64,000 bases of DNA from Nisaea denitrificans DSM 18348 (GCF_000426505.1 NZ_AUFM01000011.1:372001-436000); one strand, 5' to 3'; positions 54,263 through 63,602 are shown, counted from the stretch's first letter. The notes: a model not told the origin generated them from the sequence alone. Program-made: numbers and translations.

Positions 54263-56251
54263 ATGTTCAAGAAAATCCTGATCGCCAACCGTGGTGAAAT
54301 CGCCTGTCGCGTGATGCGGACCGCAAAGCGCATGGGCATCCAGACCGTCGCCGTTTATTCCGACGCGGACGCCGACGCCCTGCATGTTCGGACAGCCGAC
54401 GAAGCGGTGCATATCGGCCCTGCGGCCTCTTCCGAATCCTATCTGGTGATCGACAAGATCATGGATGCGATCCGGCAGACTGGCGCCGAGGCGGTGCATC
54501 CAGGCTATGGCTTCCTTTCCGAGAACGCGGCCTTCGCCGAAGCGCTCGAAAAGGAAGGCGTTGCTTTCATCGGCCCGGGCATCAAGGCCATCGGGGCGAT
54601 GGGCGACAAGATCGAATCGAAGAAGCTGGCGCATGCGGCGAAGGTCAGCACGGTGCCGGGTTATCTCGGCATCCTGGCCGACGACACCGAAGCGGCGAAG
54701 GTCGCCCGCGATATCGGCTATCCGGTGATGATCAAGGCCTCTGCCGGCGGTGGCGGCAAGGGCATGCGGGTTGCCTATAACGACGACGAGGTGGTGACAG
54801 GTTTTCGCTCTGCGGTGAACGAGGCCCGCTCCAGCTTTGGCGACGAGCGCGTCTTCATCGAGAAATTCGTCGAGGAGCCGCGCCATATCGAGATCCAGGT
54901 GATCGCGGACAAGCACGGCAATGTCGTGCATCTGGGGGAGCGGGAATGCTCCATTCAGCGCCGCCACCAGAAGGTCATCGAGGAAGCGCCGAGCCCCTTC
55001 CTGGACGAGAAGACCCGTGCCGCTATGGGGGCCGAGGCCGTGGCATTGGCACAGGCGGTGGATTACTCGTCCGCCGGGACCGTCGAGTTCATCGTCGATG
55101 CGGAGCGGAATTTCTATTTCCTGGAGATGAATACCCGGCTGCAGGTGGAGCATCCGGTGACGGAACTGGTCACCGGCCTCGATCTGGTCGAGATCATGAT
55201 CCGCTCGGCGGCGGGCGAGAAACTGCCCTTCACCCAGGACGACATCAAGATGACCGGTTGGGCCGTTGAGTCTCGGATCTATGCCGAGGACCCCTATCGC
55301 GGCTTCCTGCCCTCCACGGGCCGTCTGGTGCGCTATCAGCCGCCGCAGGAGAGCGACACGGTTCGCTGCGATACCGGCGTCTATGAAGGCGCCGAGATTT
55401 CCATGTTCTACGATCCGATGGTGGCCAAGCTCTGTACTTACGGGGACACAAGGATCGAGGCGGTGGACCGGATGGCCGAGGCGCTCGACCGGTTTCTGGT
55501 GCGCGGCATCGGACACAATGTCGATTTCCTCTCCGCTGTGATGGCTCATGAGCGGTTCCGCGAGGGACGGCTGTCTACCGGGTTCATCGCCGAGGAATAT
55601 CCGGACGGCTTCCACGGCGCGCCGGTAAGCGAAGAGAGCGAGAACGCCATGCGGGCCGTCGCGGTGGCGGCGGAATGCGCCTATGCGGAACGTAACCGGA
55701 TGATCTCTGGCCAGACCCCTGTCAGTGACCGCAATCCGCCACAGACCGCGTGGAAGGTTCGCCACGACGACGAGGCCGAGGACGCGGATGCCGTTGCGGT
55801 CGACGGCGGGTTCGACGTGACCATCGGCGGCACCACCTACGCCGTGCGCGGCGTGCTCAGGGCCGGCGAGGCGGTGTTCGGCGGCACCGTTAACGGCAAG
55901 CCGTTCCCGGTGCAGATGGAGCGCAAGGGAATCGATTATCATACGTCCATTGCGGGTGCGCAGCGTCAGTTCAAGGTGATCAGCCGCAAGGCGTCGGATC
56001 TGCTGGACCGGATGCCGAAGAAAGAGGCGGCCGATCTCAGCAAGTTCCTGCTGTCGCCGATGCCGGGCCTGCTGGTCTCGCTTGCCGTGGGTGAGGGAGA
56101 CGCGGTCAAGGCAGGCCAGGAACTGGCCGTGGTCGAGGCCATGAAGATGGAGAACGTGCTGCGGGCGGAGAAGGACGGGACGGTGGCGAAAATCCATGCC
56201 GCCGCTGGCGGTAGCCTCACTGTCGATCAGCAGATCATCGAGTTCGAATAA
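54263..56251 (+). CDS. pccA: Propionyl/acetyl-CoA carboxylase alpha subunit
   Basis: Biotin carboxylase subunit that carboxylates biotin and carries it on the BCCP domain. The 662-residue protein starts MFKKILIANRGEIACRVMRT. The ATP-grasp motif KASAGGGGKGMRVAYN is present, followed by RRHQKVIEEAPSPFL and FLEMNTRLQVEHPVTELVTG. A BT-like linker and the C-terminal biotinyl motif EAMKMENVLRA come last. The size fits PccA rather than AccC. No beta subunit gene is in the window. Confidence 0.92.
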   Translation: MFKKILIANRGEIACRVMRTAKRMGIQTVAVYSDADADALHVRTADEAVHIGPAASSESYLVIDKIMDAIRQTGAEAVHPGYGFLSENAAFAEALEKEGVAFIGPGIKAIGAMGDKIESKKLAHAAKVSTVPGYLGILADDTEAAKVARDIGYPVMIKASAGGGGKGMRVAYNDDEVVTGFRSAVNEARSSFGDERVFIEKFVEEPRHIEIQVIADKHGNVVHLGERECSIQRRHQKVIEEAPSPFLDEKTRAAMGAEAVALAQAVDYSSAGTVEFIVDAERNFYFLEMNTRLQVEHPVTELVTGLDLVEIMIRSAAGEKLPFTQDDIKMTGWAVESRIYAEDPYRGFLPSTGRLVRYQPPQESDTVRCDTGVYEGAEISMFYDPMVAKLCTYGDTRIEAVDRMAEALDRFLVRGIGHNVDFLSAVMAHERFREGRLSTGFIAEEYPDGFHGAPVSEESENAMRAVAVAAECAYAERNRMISGQTPVSDRNPPQTAWKVRHDDEAEDADAVAVDGGFDVTIGGTTYAVRGVLRAGEAVFGGTVNGKPFPVQMERKGIDYHTSIAGAQRQFKVISRKASDLLDRMPKKEAADLSKFLLSPMPGLLVSLAVGEGDAVKAGQELAVVEAMKMENVLRAEKDGTVAKIHAAAGGSLTVDQQIIEFE

Positions 56252-56289
56252 ACGCATGCCTGCTGGACGGGTTTTGCGGGGTTTTTCCC

Positions 56290-56318
56290 TTGCAACCACT
56301 CCAGAAACCAACTAATAC
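56290..56318 (+). promoter_or_regulatory. Candidate rpmF promoter
   Basis: TTGCAA and TAATAC are 17 bases apart, 60 bases before the rpmF start. Both boxes are only moderate matches. Confidence 0.35.
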
Positions 56319-56377
56319 AGCGCCCCTGAGATCGCACCGTCGGTGCAATCGGTACCGACGAATTGAGGATAAGTGAC

Positions 56378-56563
56378 ATGGCAGTTCCTAAAAGGAAAAC
56401 GACCCCGTCGAAGCGCGGCATGCGTCGTGCCCATGATCGGGTAAAGTCTGATGCGTATGTGGAAAGCCCGGATACCGGTGAGCTGCACCGTCCGCACCAC
56501 ATCGATCTGAAGACCGGCATGTATCGCGGTCGCCAGGTACTGAAGGTCAAAGACGCCTTCTAA
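56378..56563 (+). CDS. rpmF: 50S ribosomal protein L32
   Basis: A 61-residue ribosomal protein. [20 protein letters not shown] is the classic L32 start, and it continues with [20 protein letters not shown]. The zinc-binding cysteines of some L32 proteins are absent (C-minus form). It has its own candidate promoter and a perfect terminator. Confidence 0.97.
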   Translation: MAVPKRKTTPSKRGMRRAHDRVKSDAYVESPDTGELHRPHHIDLKTGMYRGRQVLKVKDAF

Positions 56564-56586
56564 GACCTGCACGGATATGTGACGTG

Positions 56587-56611
56587 AAAAGGCCCCTTTT
56601 GGGGCCTTTTT
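56587..56611 (+). terminator. Intrinsic terminator of rpmF
   Basis: AAAAGGCCCC pairs perfectly with GGGGCCTTTT over a TTTT loop, followed by further T. Confidence 0.93.
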
Positions 56612-56669
56612 CCATTCTGGCGTCAGGGCTATCGTTCTTCCGGCAATCAAATAAGCGGGGGAGACGAAG

Positions 56670-57548
56670 ATGGCGGGAAATGCGGCGGCGTTGAGGGCAC
56701 GTCTTGCGTCGGGGCGAATCCTGACGATTCCGGGTTGCTATGACGCGATGAGCGCGAAACTGGTGGAGCGGGCCGGATTCGATGTGGCCTATGTCAGCGG
56801 CTACGCGGTCAGCGCGACGCAGATCGGCTTGCCGGACGCGGGATTGCTCTCCTACAAGGAAATCCTCGATCAGGCCCGGGACATCGCGGGTGCCGTCTCA
56901 ATTCCGCTGATCGGCGATGCGGACACCGGATTTGGAAATCCGGTCAATGTCCGGCGCACGGTGAAGGGTTTCGCCGATGCGGGAATCGCCTGCATCATGC
57001 TGGAAGATCAGGTTTTCCCGAAACGTTGCGGATTCGCCAAGGGCGTTGAGGTGGTGCCGCGGGGCGAGGCACTGACCCGGCTGCAGGCCGCGCTCGACAT
57101 GCGGGACGAAATCCAGGCTGGCGGCGGTGATGTGCTGATTCTCGCCCGCACGGACAGCCGGGTTGCCGAAGGGCTGGATGAAGCGCTCTGGCGGTGCGAG
57201 GCTTTCGCCGACCGGGGCGCGGATATCGTCTATTTCGAAGGCCCACAGAGCCGTCGCGAGATGGAAGAGCTTTGCCGTCGGGTAAGTGTGCCGAAACTGC
57301 TCGCCCAGCTTGAGCGGGAGGGCAGGCCGCTGCTCAGTCCCAAGGAGGCGGAGGCGATCGGCTATGACTGCCTGTTATTCGGCGTCACCCTGCTGAATGT
57401 CTCGATCCGGGCCATGCGCGACGCGCTCGCCCTGATGGCGCATGGCAACCATCCGGGTCCAGACCGGCTGCTGAGTTTTGATGAGTTATACGAGACGGTA
57501 GGGTTCGATTGGTATTACGGGCTGGAAGAGCGCTATCGGAGCGAGTGA
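56670..57548 (+). CDS. Isocitrate lyase/PEP mutase family enzyme
   Basis: A 292-residue TIM-barrel lyase. Signature parts are PGCYDAMSAKLVERAGFDVA, the metal-binding IPLIGDADTGFGNPVNVRRT and the active-site loop EDQVFPKRCGFAKG (KRCG motif). ILARTDSRV and YFEGPQSRREM complete the fold. It may be a 2-methylisocitrate lyase-like or oxaloacetate decarboxylase-like enzyme; the exact substrate is open. It is convergent with the molybdopterin oxidoreductase, with only one base between the stops. Confidence 0.88.
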   Translation: MAGNAAALRARLASGRILTIPGCYDAMSAKLVERAGFDVAYVSGYAVSATQIGLPDAGLLSYKEILDQARDIAGAVSIPLIGDADTGFGNPVNVRRTVKGFADAGIACIMLEDQVFPKRCGFAKGVEVVPRGEALTRLQAALDMRDEIQAGGGDVLILARTDSRVAEGLDEALWRCEAFADRGADIVYFEGPQSRREMEELCRRVSVPKLLAQLEREGRPLLSPKEAEAIGYDCLLFGVTLLNVSIRAMRDALALMAHGNHPGPDRLLSFDELYETVGFDWYYGLEERYRSE

Positions 57549-57549
57549 A

Positions 57550-59886
57550 TCAAATCTTCCGCACCTCGCACCAGGAGCAGCGCAGCGGGATGGAGCCGCT
57601 GATCGGATCGCATTTTTCGGTCGGGATGGCGGCGTTCATGTTGGCCGCGAGAGCATTACCCTCTGTGTTCGGCGTATCCGTGCTGTCGCTGACGGCCCAG
57701 CCATGCTGCGCGAAAACGGCGCCGGGCGCGAGGTCCTTGCCGAGCTTGGCGCGGGCGATGAACTTCCCGGCCTTCGTGCTGATCTCCACCCAGTCATGAT
57801 CGGCGATCCCGCGTGCTTCCGCCGTGGCGGGCGCCATCTCCAGGATCGGGTCCGGTTGCAGCCGTCTGAGTGACAGGATATTGCGGTGCTGGCTGTGGCA
57901 ATAGACAACGGTCTTGGCCGATCCAAGGCGGAGCGGGAAGAGACTGTCTTCCTCTTTCGGAAGCTCTTCGGCATCAAGGCTCGGCACCGGGGCGTAGCCA
58001 TGTTCCAGCATCTGTTCGGAATAGATCTCTAGCCGCTTGGACGGGGTTGGGAAGCCGTTTGCAAGGTGTGTTTCGGTTGCGACCTCTGTATCCAGCGTGA
58101 CACCCTCTGGCGCCGCCCTGAGGGCGTTCAGATCAAGCCCCGAGGGTACAAGGATGTGGGCGTGTCCCTTGTCCGCGTCGCAATCGAACATGACGTCCGA
58201 AAGGCCAAGCCTGCGGGACAGCTCCAGCACGATATCGGTATCGCTTTTCGTCTCGCCGACAGGTGCCATCACGGCGGGCCGGAGCTGAACCTTGCGCATG
58301 CCCTCAAGGCTGGCATCGAAGCCGTTCCGCAACCCTTCACGCTCCCATGACGTTGCCACCGGCAGCACGATATCCGCATGCTTGGCGCTCTCGTTCAGGA
58401 AGAAGTCCGTATGGACGTGGAAGTCGAGCTTGCAGAAGGCGTCTTTTGCCCGGGCTGTGTCCGGCTGGGAGGCAAGCGGGTTGCCGCCGAAGGAGAACAG
58501 CATGCGGACGGGGTAGGGCGTGCCATCGGTAATGGCGCGATAGACGTCCCGCGCCGTCACCCAACCGTGCCTGCCGGGGCCGAGGGGGCGTTCGGTGAGG
58601 CCAAGCGCCTTCGCCTTCTGGCTGTCGTTCAAAAGGTCATGCCCGGCGATGTCGTTGAATTTGGCCGCACCGCCCGGAACATTGCCGCCTTTCCTGCCGT
58701 AATGACCGGTCAGCCCGTAGAGGGTGGAGATCGCCCTGTCCGTCTGGGTCGCGGTCAGACTTTGTCCGACGCCGTTCCAGGCGTAATAGGCGAGCGATGG
58801 GCTTTTAAAGAGGATGTCGGCGGCCTTGTGAAGATCGTCTTCGCTGATACCGGCAATTTCGACGACCCGTTCCGGTGGATATTTGGCGGCTTCGTCCGCA
58901 AGGGCCTGCAGCCCGGTCCGGCATTGCAATGTGCCATCGCCGGTTTCGACAGTATGTGAGCCGAACAGTGCCGCGTCTTCCGGTGCATCCAGCCAGCGGC
59001 CTTCTTTCGCATCGTATCGCAGGGGAGCGCCACCCGCCGAAGAGGCTGCGAGCAGGATGTCGGGACTTCCCTCCGGCGCCTGATCGCTTTCCCGCAGGAG
59101 GTGGCCCGTTTCGGGATGCACCAGAAAGGCGGCGTTGGTCCATGTGCGGGCAAAAGCCTGATCGAACCGGCCGCTTTCCAGCATCAGATGGAGCAATCCC
59201 AGCGCCACGGCCTGGTCCGTTCCGGGGCGGACGCGGAGCCAGCAATCGGCGCGGCGGGCAAAGAGCGTCGGGCGCGGATCGATGACGACCAGTTTCGCGC
59301 CTTTGCGGATGGCTTTCTGGATTTCGGTCGACCGGGCAAGCCAGGTCGCGGCCGGATTGTGCCCCCAGAGCAGCACGCAATCCGTATGGGCGAAGTCAGG
59401 CGTGCCTATATCGGTGCCGTAGGTGAAACGGGAGGCGATGTCCTTATGCCAGTTGCAGATCTCCGTCCCGTAGATGGTGTTCGGGCTGCCATAGGCGCGG
59501 ATGAACCGCTCTATCCAGGAGATGCTGTCGGAGATGTGCGTGCCGCTCGGCGTGGTGACGGAGAAGGCGACCTGCTCGGGGCCGTGCTCATCCCGGATAC
59601 GGCCCATATGGCCGGCGATCTCGTCCAGCGCGTCGCCCCAGGTGACCGGCTCCCAGGTCGGCGTCTTCGCGCCCTTGGGAGAGGTTCGCCGCAGCGGTCG
59701 GGTCAGCCGGTCCGGGTGATAGACCAGCTCGGGTGCGGCCTTGCCCTTGGGGCAGAGTTTGGCGCCGCTCGGATGGTTCGGCAGCGGGTCGATGCCGAGC
59801 AGCTTTCCATCCTCGACAGTGGCCACACAGCCGCAGCGTGAGCGGCACTGGGTGCAGAAGGCGGGGATGCGTGCCTGTTCGGTCAT
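57550..59886 (-). CDS. Molybdopterin oxidoreductase
   Basis: A 778-residue enzyme of the DMSO reductase superfamily. The N-terminal 4Fe-4S motif is CTQCRSRC followed by LCPKGKA (Cys at about 11, 14, 18 and 45). IYGTEICNWHKDIASRF contains a Cys at the molybdenum-ligand position, and VLLWGHNPAATW and GGNPLASQPDTARAKDAFCK are cofactor-binding loops. A molybdopterin dinucleotide-binding domain ends the protein. It has no Tat signal, so it is cytoplasmic. No electron-transfer subunits are adjacent; substrate unknown. Confidence 0.9.
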   Translation of the reverse strand: MTEQARIPAFCTQCRSRCGCVATVEDGKLLGIDPLPNHPSGAKLCPKGKAAPELVYHPDRLTRPLRRTSPKGAKTPTWEPVTWGDALDEIAGHMGRIRDEHGPEQVAFSVTTPSGTHISDSISWIERFIRAYGSPNTIYGTEICNWHKDIASRFTYGTDIGTPDFAHTDCVLLWGHNPAATWLARSTEIQKAIRKGAKLVVIDPRPTLFARRADCWLRVRPGTDQAVALGLLHLMLESGRFDQAFARTWTNAAFLVHPETGHLLRESDQAPEGSPDILLAASSAGGAPLRYDAKEGRWLDAPEDAALFGSHTVETGDGTLQCRTGLQALADEAAKYPPERVVEIAGISEDDLHKAADILFKSPSLAYYAWNGVGQSLTATQTDRAISTLYGLTGHYGRKGGNVPGGAAKFNDIAGHDLLNDSQKAKALGLTERPLGPGRHGWVTARDVYRAITDGTPYPVRMLFSFGGNPLASQPDTARAKDAFCKLDFHVHTDFFLNESAKHADIVLPVATSWEREGLRNGFDASLEGMRKVQLRPAVMAPVGETKSDTDIVLELSRRLGLSDVMFDCDADKGHAHILVPSGLDLNALRAAPEGVTLDTEVATETHLANGFPTPSKRLEIYSEQMLEHGYAPVPSLDAEELPKEEDSLFPLRLGSAKTVVYCHSQHRNILSLRRLQPDPILEMAPATAEARGIADHDWVEISTKAGKFIARAKLGKDLAPGAVFAQHGWAVSDSTDTPNTEGNALAANMNAAIPTEKCDPISGSIPLRCSWCEVRKI

Positions 59887-59929
59887 GAGTGGGAACTCCC
59901 CAAAGGATAGCGGGAAAGCATAAAAAGGT

Positions 59930-60014
59930 CGTCATCCCGGCCGGAGAGCCGGGACCTAGCCGATCATAGAGCTACACCCGCCATCCCTGGGTCCCTGCGT
60001 CCGCAGGGATGACG
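59930..60014. repeat. Palindromic intergenic repeat (REP-like)
   Basis: An 85-base element bounded by perfect 9-bp inverted repeats, CGTCATCCC and GGGATGACG. Inside are two smaller palindromes: CCGG...CCGG type (59936-59953) and CCCTGGGTCCCTGCG-type with GCAGGG (59984-60007). The pattern is like the dispersed intergenic repeats of alphaproteobacterial genomes. It lies between the oxidoreductase and the Ldh-type gene. Confidence 0.75.
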
Positions 60015-60029
60015 GTTTTAGAGGAGAGA

Positions 60030-61148
60030 TTATGCAGCGGTAAGTGTTGCGATTTCCGTTTCCGTGAAGCCGAGCTTTCGGGCGGCGCCGAGGATGTCCG
60101 ACCAGGCGGCTTCCGCCAGTGGCAGGCCGGCTGCCTGGCGTTCCGCCATGACGCGGCGCTCGTTCTCGCCGGGCACCAGAACTTCACTGTGACCATCCGC
60201 CGTGCGGGCGCTTTTCACGAAGGCGATGTAGGATTTGATCTCGTCCGCCATGCTGTCCTGACCGTCGAACTTCTCGGTATCGATAAAGATCGAGAGCATG
60301 CCATTGCAGAACCGCCGCCGATCCGGCTCGTCAGGGCCTCCGGCACAGCCGGAGCCGGTGAGGGCGCCGGCCATCATCTCCATCATGAAGTTCAGACCTG
60401 ACCCCTTGTGGCCCCCGAATGCGGTGAGCGCGCCGGGACCTTCATAGGGCATCGGTGCCTTGCCTTCGGGGACGTCGCCATAAAGCGGTCGGGGATCGCT
60501 CGTCAGGGAGCCGTCCGCGTCGATCAGGGAGCCTTCGGGCAATGGTTTGCCGCCCCTGAGGGCGACCAGGGCCTTGCCTTCGGCCACGGTGGATGTGGCG
60601 AAGTCGTGAACGACCGGATCCTGCCCCGCGACGGGAATGCCGATGCAGAAGGGCGAGGTGCCCATGCGCCGCTCCCGGGAGCCGAACGGGGCGACGAGCA
60701 GGGAGCCACGGACATTGACCATGTGCAGCGAGGCCACACCGGCCTCCGCTGCCCGCTCCGCCCAGTCGCCGATCCGGCCGAGATGGCCGGAGTTTCGGAG
60801 AGCCGTCAGGGCGAGGCCATGCTGCTTCACCTTCTTCAGACCGAGATCGATGGTCTGTTCGCCGATGCTCTGGCCAAAGCCGTAATTGCCGTCGAGGATC
60901 GCCATGACGTCGTTTTCCATGACGATCTCGATAGTCTGGCCAATCTTCTGCCGCCCGCTCTCGGCCCATTCGAGGTAGCGCGGCACCCGGATCACGCCGT
61001 GACTGTCATGTCCCCGGAGATTGGCCCCGGTTAGCCGCTCCGCGATGCAGGCGGCCTCCGTTCCGGAACAGCCGGCGCGCTCGAACATCGCGCGCACCAG
61101 CCGGATCATCACATCGGGAGCAACCCGGACCTCATTTTGCGCGCCCAT
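60030..61148 (-). CDS. Ldh-family (malate/lactate-type) oxidoreductase
   Basis: A 372-residue NAD(P)-dependent 2-hydroxyacid dehydrogenase of the type 2 malate/lactate family. Family signatures are ANLRGHDSHGVIRVPRYLEW (catalytic His), DGNYGFGQSIGEQ, MVNVRGSLLVAPFGSRERRM and GHKGSGLNFMMEMMAGALTG. Substrate unknown. It is the last gene of a four-gene operon and its start abuts the stop of the aldolase gene. Confidence 0.9.
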   Translation of the reverse strand: MGAQNEVRVAPDVMIRLVRAMFERAGCSGTEAACIAERLTGANLRGHDSHGVIRVPRYLEWAESGRQKIGQTIEIVMENDVMAILDGNYGFGQSIGEQTIDLGLKKVKQHGLALTALRNSGHLGRIGDWAERAAEAGVASLHMVNVRGSLLVAPFGSRERRMGTSPFCIGIPVAGQDPVVHDFATSTVAEGKALVALRGGKPLPEGSLIDADGSLTSDPRPLYGDVPEGKAPMPYEGPGALTAFGGHKGSGLNFMMEMMAGALTGSGCAGGPDEPDRRRFCNGMLSIFIDTEKFDGQDSMADEIKSYIAFVKSARTADGHSEVLVPGENERRVMAERQAAGLPLAEAAWSDILGAARKLGFTETEIATLTAA

Positions 61149-61903
61149 CAGGCCCGCATGCCGCTCACGGCCGCATTGACCGAAGAGGAGAGGAGCCGCA
61201 CGTCGTTGGACAGGGTCACCAGATCGAAACCTTTGGCCAGCATGTTCTTGGCGTAGCTGTTCTCCAGGCAGTGGATACCCGCCTTGATGCCCGCTGCCTT
61301 GGCGGCGGTGAGGATCTTGTCGATGGCTTCCAGCATTTCCGGCTCGGCACGGTCCAGGCCGGGCTTGTGGCCGAGCGAGATGGAAAGATCGCTCGGGCCG
61401 ATATAGAGGCCTGTCAGACCCGGCGTGGCCGCAATCTCGGCGACATTCGCCAGCGCTTCCTGGGTCTCGATCATCGCCAGGGTGACGATCGTCGTGTTGG
61501 ACTGGTTGTGATAGTCGCCGCCATAGATCATCCCGGCGCGGGTCGGGCCGGAAGAGCGGTAGCCGTCGGGCACGTAATTACAGGCGCCGACGAAGGCTTC
61601 CGCATCCGCCCGGTTGTTCACCATCGGGCAGATGACGCCAAGGGCTCCGGCATCCAGCAGCTTCATGATGATGCCGGGCTCAAGCCACGGGGGGCGGACC
61701 ATCGGCGTCGCGTCCGATGCGCTCATGGCCTGAAGCATGGTGAGCGCGGCCTGGTAATCGACCAGACCGTGCTGCAGATCGATGGTGATGGAATCGAAAT
61801 CCTGCGCCGCGAAGATTTCCGCGGTGAAGGTGTTTGGAATTGAAAGCCAGCCGTTAATCGCGCCGCGGCCGTCTTTCAGGCAGTCCTTCAGTCGTGTTTT
61901 CAT
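61148..61903 (-). CDS. HpcH/HpaI-family aldolase
   Basis: A 251-residue class II (metal-dependent) aldolase that cleaves 4-hydroxy-2-oxo acids. FDSITIDLQHGLVDYQAALT, MVRPPWLEPGIIMKLLDAGA, ICPMVNNRADAEAFVGACNY and LTGLYIGPSDLSISLGHKPG are the family blocks. It probably produces pyruvate and an aldehyde from a sugar-acid or aromatic intermediate. It is third in the operon. Confidence 0.9.
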   Translation of the reverse strand: MKTRLKDCLKDGRGAINGWLSIPNTFTAEIFAAQDFDSITIDLQHGLVDYQAALTMLQAMSASDATPMVRPPWLEPGIIMKLLDAGALGVICPMVNNRADAEAFVGACNYVPDGYRSSGPTRAGMIYGGDYHNQSNTTIVTLAMIETQEALANVAEIAATPGLTGLYIGPSDLSISLGHKPGLDRAEPEMLEAIDKILTAAKAAGIKAGIHCLENSYAKNMLAKGFDLVTLSNDVRLLSSSVNAAVSGMRA

Positions 61904-61916
61904 GGCCGGGCCCTCC

Positions 61917-62885
61917 CTAGAGCACTTCTTTGTTGATAACGGTGTCCGGATTCGGCTTGCCGTCGAGCACGTTGAGAACGTTCTCCGCCGTCTGGCTCGC
62001 CATCCGCAGAATCGATTGTTCGGTCACGCCGGCGCTGTGCGGGCTGACGATGATGTTGTCGAGCTGGAACAGCGGGTGTTCCGGCTTCGGCGGCTCGCTG
62101 GCGAAAACATCGATGCCGGCCCCGGCGATGGCGCCGGAGGTCAGCGCATCGTAAAGCGCTTCCTCGTCCACCATGCCGCCGCGTGCGGTGTTAATCACAT
62201 GTGCGGTCGGTTTCATCGCGGCGAATTGGGCTTTGCCCAGCAGGTTCACAGTCTCCGCGCTTTTCGGGCAGTGCAGGGAGACGAAGTCCATCTGCGGCAG
62301 AACCGCATCCAGATGTTTGACCGGCGTGCAGCCTGCCGCCTTGATGACGTCGTCATCGACAAAGGGATCGATGACCGAAACCCTCATGTCAAAGGCCAGC
62401 GCCCGCTTGGCGACGCGCGTGCCGATCCGGCCGAAACCGACCAGCAGCACGGACTTGTCGGCAATGTCCTGGGCGCCCATCTGGCGCTTGATCCAGAAAT
62501 TGTCGTTCCGTGTGGCGTGGTCGAACTCGACGCTTTTCTTGGCCAGCGCAAGAATGAAGTACATCGTGTGCTCGGCCACCGAGACGGCGTTCGACGTAGC
62601 GGCAACGCAGAGTGGAATACCGCGTTCGGTAAGGGCTGCGACATCGACGGAATCGTATCCGACGCCGTGACGGGAGACGACCTTGAGGTTGGGAGCCGCC
62701 TCGATCACCGCGCGCGGGATCTTTGTAGTCTGGACCGCAATGGCATCGATATCACCAGCATGAGCGATCAGCTCTTCTTCGGTGGCAAATTGCAGGACTG
62801 TGGTTTTGACGTCATCGCGGGCGTCGAACTGGGATTGACCGGCGTCGTTGAGCTTGTCGACGACCAGCACATGAAACTTGTTCAT
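61917..62885 (-). CDS. D-isomer 2-hydroxyacid dehydrogenase
   Basis: A 322-residue NAD-dependent dehydrogenase. The Rossmann motif is VGFGRIGTRVAKRALAFDMR. Catalytic Arg is in VSRHGVGYDSVDVA, and the His in VSPHSAGVTEQ; TARGGMVDEEALYDAL is also conserved. It resembles phosphoglycerate dehydrogenase but lacks the C-terminal ACT domain, so a catabolic hydroxyacid role is more likely than serine synthesis. Confidence 0.9.
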   Translation of the reverse strand: MNKFHVLVVDKLNDAGQSQFDARDDVKTTVLQFATEEELIAHAGDIDAIAVQTTKIPRAVIEAAPNLKVVSRHGVGYDSVDVAALTERGIPLCVAATSNAVSVAEHTMYFILALAKKSVEFDHATRNDNFWIKRQMGAQDIADKSVLLVGFGRIGTRVAKRALAFDMRVSVIDPFVDDDVIKAAGCTPVKHLDAVLPQMDFVSLHCPKSAETVNLLGKAQFAAMKPTAHVINTARGGMVDEEALYDALTSGAIAGAGIDVFASEPPKPEHPLFQLDNIIVSPHSAGVTEQSILRMASQTAENVLNVLDGKPNPDTVINKEVL

Positions 62886-62909
62886 ATTTGGGTCCCTCAG
62901 GCTGGCGGA

Positions 62910-63602
62910 TCAGTGGATTTCAGCGGAACCGGCCATTGCGGCCTTCAGTTTGTCGATGTCGAAATCCGGTGACTTGGCGGCATCGAGAATGACTTTCTCG
63001 CGCCGCTCCAGCAGGGCGATGGCATCCGGCAGCTTCTTAACAGCGTCGGCAGGCACCACCACGGCACCATGCCGGTCTGCATGGATGATATCGTCGTGAT
63101 TGACCGCCATGCCGCCGACATTCACCGGCACGCCGAAATCGACGGGATGAACCCAGCCATGGCTCGGGCCGACCTTGCCGCCGAGGATCTGGAAGCCGGG
63201 TGCCGAGGCATCGACATCGCGGAAGGATCCGTTGGTAACGCAGCCGAGGCAGCCGAGACCCTTGTGGATATTGGTGTTCACCTCACCCCAGAAGGCACCG
63301 AAACCGGGCTCAGGGTCGAGATCCTGCAACACCACGATGCGGGGGAGAGCGCCGTCCGCGACATAGGTGTAATAGGCGGCGCGGGTTGCCTTGGCGTCGC
63401 CCTGAGGCGGTGTGACGGCGCGCATCGTGGCGGTGCGGGCATAGCCGCAGATCGGGGGCAGGGACGGATCGAGCGCGACCAGCGGCATGGTGGTGAAGCC
63501 GATGGTCCGGCGCTCTGGTGTGACGACCTCGAGGCCGTTGCAGATCGTGGGGGTATCCCACTCCGTCAGCTTGCGCAGATCGGCTAAGGTGATTTCGGAC
63601 AT
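62910..63602 (-). CDS. RraA-family protein (aldolase/decarboxylase type)
   Basis: A 230-residue protein of the RraA/HMG aldolase family. LGCVTNGSFRDVDASAPGFQ, with the Arg and Asp used in catalysis or metal binding, and IIHADRHGAVVVPADAVKKL are characteristic. In an operon with an HpaI aldolase and two hydroxyacid dehydrogenases it is more likely a metabolic 4-hydroxy-4-methyl-2-oxoglutarate aldolase-like enzyme than an RNase E regulator. It has a GGGAGGAC RBS and is the first gene of the operon. Confidence 0.88.
   Translation of the reverse strand: MSEITLADLRKLTEWDTPTICNGLEVVTPERRTIGFTTMPLVALDPSLPPICGYARTATMRAVTPPQGDAKATRAAYYTYVADGALPRIVVLQDLDPEPGFGAFWGEVNTNIHKGLGCLGCVTNGSFRDVDASAPGFQILGGKVGPSHGWVHPVDFGVPVNVGGMAVNHDDIIHADRHGAVVVPADAVKKLPDAIALLERREKVILDAAKSPDFDIDKLKAAMAGSAEIH

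Noticed and set aside
54185-56311. 708-codon antisense frame opposite pccA
   Set aside because: An antisense shadow created by GC-rich codon usage. The plus-strand biotin carboxylase is unambiguous.
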